This document shows, piece after piece, positions 14,702-16,745 of a DNA stretch of 16,745 nucleotides. The DNA is from an uncultured Anaerococcus sp. GTDB taxonomy: Bacteria; Bacillota_A; Clostridia; Tissierellales; Peptoniphilaceae. Both the position numbers and the translations under genes were made by a program. The notes under the pieces are model-generated. The model saw nothing but the letters and a program-made list of their open reading frames with translations, had not been told where the DNA came from and searched no databases. The first letter of the stretch is position 1. Every line of letters begins with the position of its first letter. The stretch covers positions 1 to 16,745 of the forward strand of contig CAMEGY010000002.1 in the NCBI GenBank assembly GCA_945916625.1, written 5' to 3'.

Positions 14702-16474
14702 ATGCAGCCAGAAATTTTAAAGAAAACCAAAATCGTATGTACAATAGGTCCAGCAAGTGAAGAACCAGATATTCTTGAACAACTTATCCTAAATGGGATG
14801 AACGTAGCTAGACTAAACTTCTCACACGGTTCACACGAAGAACATCTAGACAAAATTAAGACAATCAGAAGACTAAGAAGAAAATTAAATAAACCTATAG
14901 CAATTATGCTAGATACCAAGGGTCCAGAAATCAGAACTGGAAACTACAATGTAAAGGATATCTTCCTAAAACCAGATGATATTTTCACCCTTACAACTAG
15001 AGATGTAATAGGAACACAAGATATTGTTTCTGTAACCCACGAAGGCTTGCCACAAGATGTATCAGTAGGAAGCGAAATCTATATTGATGATGGTCTTGTA
15101 CAACTTGAAGTAATAGAAATTAAAGATGGTACAGATGTAGTTTGTAGGGTACAAAACAACGGTGTACTTTCAGACCACAAAGGTGTAAACCTACCAGGAT
15201 CAAAAACAAACCTACCTTCTCTTACACCAAAAGACGTAGATGATATTAAGTTTGGTATCGAGAACGGTATCGACCTCATAGCTGCCTCATTTGTACGTAA
15301 AAAAGAAGACGTATATGATATAAGAAAGGTCCTAGAAGACCACGGTGGCGAAGATATCAAAATCATTTCTAAAATCGAATCTCAAGAAGGTGTAGATAAT
15401 ATAGAAGAAATCATCGAAGCATCTGACGGAATCATGGTTGCAAGAGGTGACCTTGGTATAGAAATCAAGACCGAACTAATTCCTGGAGTACAAAAAGATA
15501 TCATCAGAAGATGTAACGCTGCAGCAAAACCAGTAATCACCGCAACCCAAATGCTTGACTCTATGATCAGAAACCCAAGACCAACAAGGGCAGAAACAAC
15601 AGACGTAGCAAACGCAATAATAGACGGTACTGATTGTGTTATGCTTTCAGGAGAAACAGCTGGTGGTAAATATCCAGTACAAGCTGTAAGAACTATGAGA
15701 GATATTTGTGTAACAACAGAGCTATCAGATGACTTTATTGAAAAAGTATACAACACAAAGATAGTTTCAAGAAGAAATACAACAAACTCTATAGCAAAAT
15801 CAACTTGTCAAATTGCTAGAGAACTAGATGCAAAGGCAATCATCTCTTGTACATCTTCAGGTAACACCTCAAGAGTAATCTCTAAATTTAGACCAAGAAC
15901 AAACATCATTGCAGCTACAACTACAGACAGCGTAGCACGTCAGCTATCAATTGTTTGGGGAGTATATCCACTTGTAATCAAAGAAGCTCACGAAACAGAC
16001 GAACTAATCGAAAGAGCAATAGTTGGTGGTCTATCAGAGGGCTACCTAGAAGAAGGAGACCTAACAGTTGTAACAGCAGGTGTTCCACTAGGAGTAAGCG
16101 GATCTTCAAACCTAATCAAAGTACACGTTATAGGAGATATAATCACATCTGGTACTGGTATTGGAGCAAAATCAGTCTGCGGTAAGGTTGTAATAGGATC
16201 AACCAGAAAAGAACTAGAAAGCAAATTTGAAGAAGGCGACATCATAGTAGCTAAATTCACAGATTCAGATATAACAGAATTTATCGAAAAAGCCTCTGCA
16301 ATTGTAACAGAAACAGGTGGACTAACAAGCCATACAGCAGTAGCAGCAGTTCACTTTGGCATCCCTGCAGTAGTTGGAGCAACAAATGCTCAAAATCTTG
16401 TAGAAGAAGGCCAAACAGTTACTGTAGACCCAATAGGTGGAGTAATCTATAAGGGAGAAACAAAAGTAATCTAA
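14702..16474 (+). CDS. pyk: Pyruvate kinase with extra C-terminal PEP-utiliser-like domain
   Basis: A 590-residue pyruvate kinase, making ATP and pyruvate from PEP and ADP. The standard enzyme covers about residues 1-475: ARLNFSHGSHEEH, MLDTKGPEIRTG, the active-site lysine K224 in ISKIES, metal-binding MVARGDLGIEI, and the signature SGETAGGKYP. About 110 further residues form the extra C-terminal domain found in Bacillus-type pyruvate kinases (585 residues in B. subtilis). It resembles the swivelling phosphohistidine domain of PEP-utilising enzymes and retains GGLTSHTA, with H544 at the phosphohistidine position, followed by HFGIPAVVGATNA. Its ribosome binding site (AGGAG, 14692-14696) overlaps the pfkA stop. 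Codon choice is noticeably more regular (many C-ending codons), as expected for a highly expressed gene. The stop overlaps the next start by one base. Confidence 0.98.
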   Translation: MQPEILKKTKIVCTIGPASEEPDILEQLILNGMNVARLNFSHGSHEEHLDKIKTIRRLRRKLNKPIAIMLDTKGPEIRTGNYNVKDIFLKPDDIFTLTTRDVIGTQDIVSVTHEGLPQDVSVGSEIYIDDGLVQLEVIEIKDGTDVVCRVQNNGVLSDHKGVNLPGSKTNLPSLTPKDVDDIKFGIENGIDLIAASFVRKKEDVYDIRKVLEDHGGEDIKIISKIESQEGVDNIEEIIEASDGIMVARGDLGIEIKTELIPGVQKDIIRRCNAAAKPVITATQMLDSMIRNPRPTRAETTDVANAIIDGTDCVMLSGETAGGKYPVQAVRTMRDICVTTELSDDFIEKVYNTKIVSRRNTTNSIAKSTCQIARELDAKAIISCTSSGNTSRVISKFRPRTNIIAATTTDSVARQLSIVWGVYPLVIKEAHETDELIERAIVGGLSEGYLEEGDLTVVTAGVPLGVSGSSNLIKVHVIGDIITSGTGIGAKSVCGKVVIGSTRKELESKFEEGDIIVAKFTDSDITEFIEKASAIVTETGGLTSHTAVAAVHFGIPAVVGATNAQNLVEEGQTVTVDPIGGVIYKGETKVI

Positions 16475-16745
16475 TGAAATACCAAGATATCTATATAAGA
16501 GATATCCTAATAGATGGGAGGGGAGTTGGCGAAACTCCTGACAAGATTGCTTTTATCGAAGACGCAGTCTATGGAGAGATATGCGAAATTGAAATCACAG
16601 AAGAAAAGAAAAGCTTCTACAATGCAAAAAAGATAAAAACAATTAAAGAAAGCCCATATAGAACACAAGCCCCATGTCCATACTTCAGTGAATGTGGGGC
16701 TTGTACTATTATGGATATAAAATATGAAAAGCAATTAGAAATAAA
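16474..16745 (+). CDS. rlmD: 23S rRNA (uracil-C5)-methyltransferase, RlmD/RlmCD family, 3' partial
   Basis: The first 90 residues of a gene cut by the right edge. The ATG shares a base with the pyk stop (TAATG), so it is translationally coupled; a Shine-Dalgarno-like AAGGGAG at 16451-16457 is rather far away. The N-terminal half looks like a TRAM/OB RNA-binding domain (RDILIDGRGVGE ... AVYGEICEIEI). It is followed by the 4Fe-4S motif CPYFSECGAC, with C68, C74 and C77 (C-x5-C-x2-C) and the conserved LxYEKQL-like continuation. The family makes m5U in 23S rRNA (U1939, and also U747 in Gram-positive RlmCD) with SAM. The SAM-binding and catalytic part lies beyond the window, so RlmD versus RlmCD, or a tRNA m5U54 enzyme, cannot be separated. 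Confidence 0.88.
   Translation, partial: MKYQDIYIRDILIDGRGVGETPDKIAFIEDAVYGEICEIEITEEKKSFYNAKKIKTIKESPYRTQAPCPYFSECGACTIMDIKYEKQLEI

Noticed and set aside
16486..16506. Inverted repeat GATATCT / AGATATC just inside the rlmD coding start
   Set aside because: The stem is only seven A/T-rich pairs with a seven-base loop and no U-run; too weak to call a regulatory hairpin.
1..16745. Mobile element, CRISPR array, toxin-antitoxin or defence system
   Set aside because: I found no transposase, integrase, spaced direct repeats, or small two-gene modules. Every stretch is accounted for by conserved housekeeping genes with short junctions.

Overview
The window is about 16.7 kb of AT-rich chromosomal DNA, packed with housekeeping genes and almost free of intergenic space. 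Low G+C, heavy use of AGA/AGG arginine and ATA isoleucine codons, strong AGGAGG-type ribosome binding sites, a PASTA kinase next to its PP2C phosphatase, and the gene orders rsmB-rlmN-prpC-prkC-rsgA-rpe and murB-rapZ-...-whiA-dnaE-pfkA-pyk all point to a Gram-positive Firmicute. My best guess is an anaerobic coccus of the Peptoniphilaceae (Anaerococcus-like). That placement is inferred from gene order and codon habit, not from any search.

Region 1 (1-6434, + strand) is a tightly coupled operon already running at the left edge. It holds rsmB (5' end missing), rlmN, prpC, prkC, rsgA and rpe. Most junctions overlap or sit 2-9 bases apart. The genes join rRNA modification (RsmB, RlmN) and 30S maturation (RsgA) to a membrane Ser/Thr kinase/phosphatase pair (PrkC/PrpC) that senses cell-wall fragments, and to one pentose-phosphate enzyme (Rpe). 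The operon ends at a perfect 16-bp terminator hairpin.

Region 2 (6435-6872) holds rpmB (ribosomal protein L28) on the minus strand, with its own promoter, a very strong ribosome binding site and its own terminator. The rpe/rpmB convergent gap is tiled with inverted repeats. The rpmB/murB divergent gap carries back-to-back promoters.

Region 3 (6873-16745, + strand) is a second long co-directional run. It contains murB (peptidoglycan precursor synthesis), rapZ (nucleotide-binding regulator), a tyrosine-phosphatase-like gene, whiA, dnaE, pfkA, pyk, and the 5' end of a 23S rRNA uracil-C5 methyltransferase (rlmD/rlmCD family) cut by the right edge. A terminator-like hairpin wraps the whiA stop codon just before dnaE, so this run may be partly split into murB-rapZ-ptp-whiA and dnaE-pfkA-pyk-rlmD.

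I see no mobile elements, CRISPR, tRNA/rRNA genes, prophage or defence genes, and no gene-free stretch over 300 bases. I do not see a clearly new system. The points most worth a second look are the phosphatase gene where many Firmicutes carry yvcK (between rapZ and whiA), the hairpin enclosing the whiA stop codon, and a DnaE whose PHP domain keeps the full set of metal ligands needed for a proofreading nuclease.
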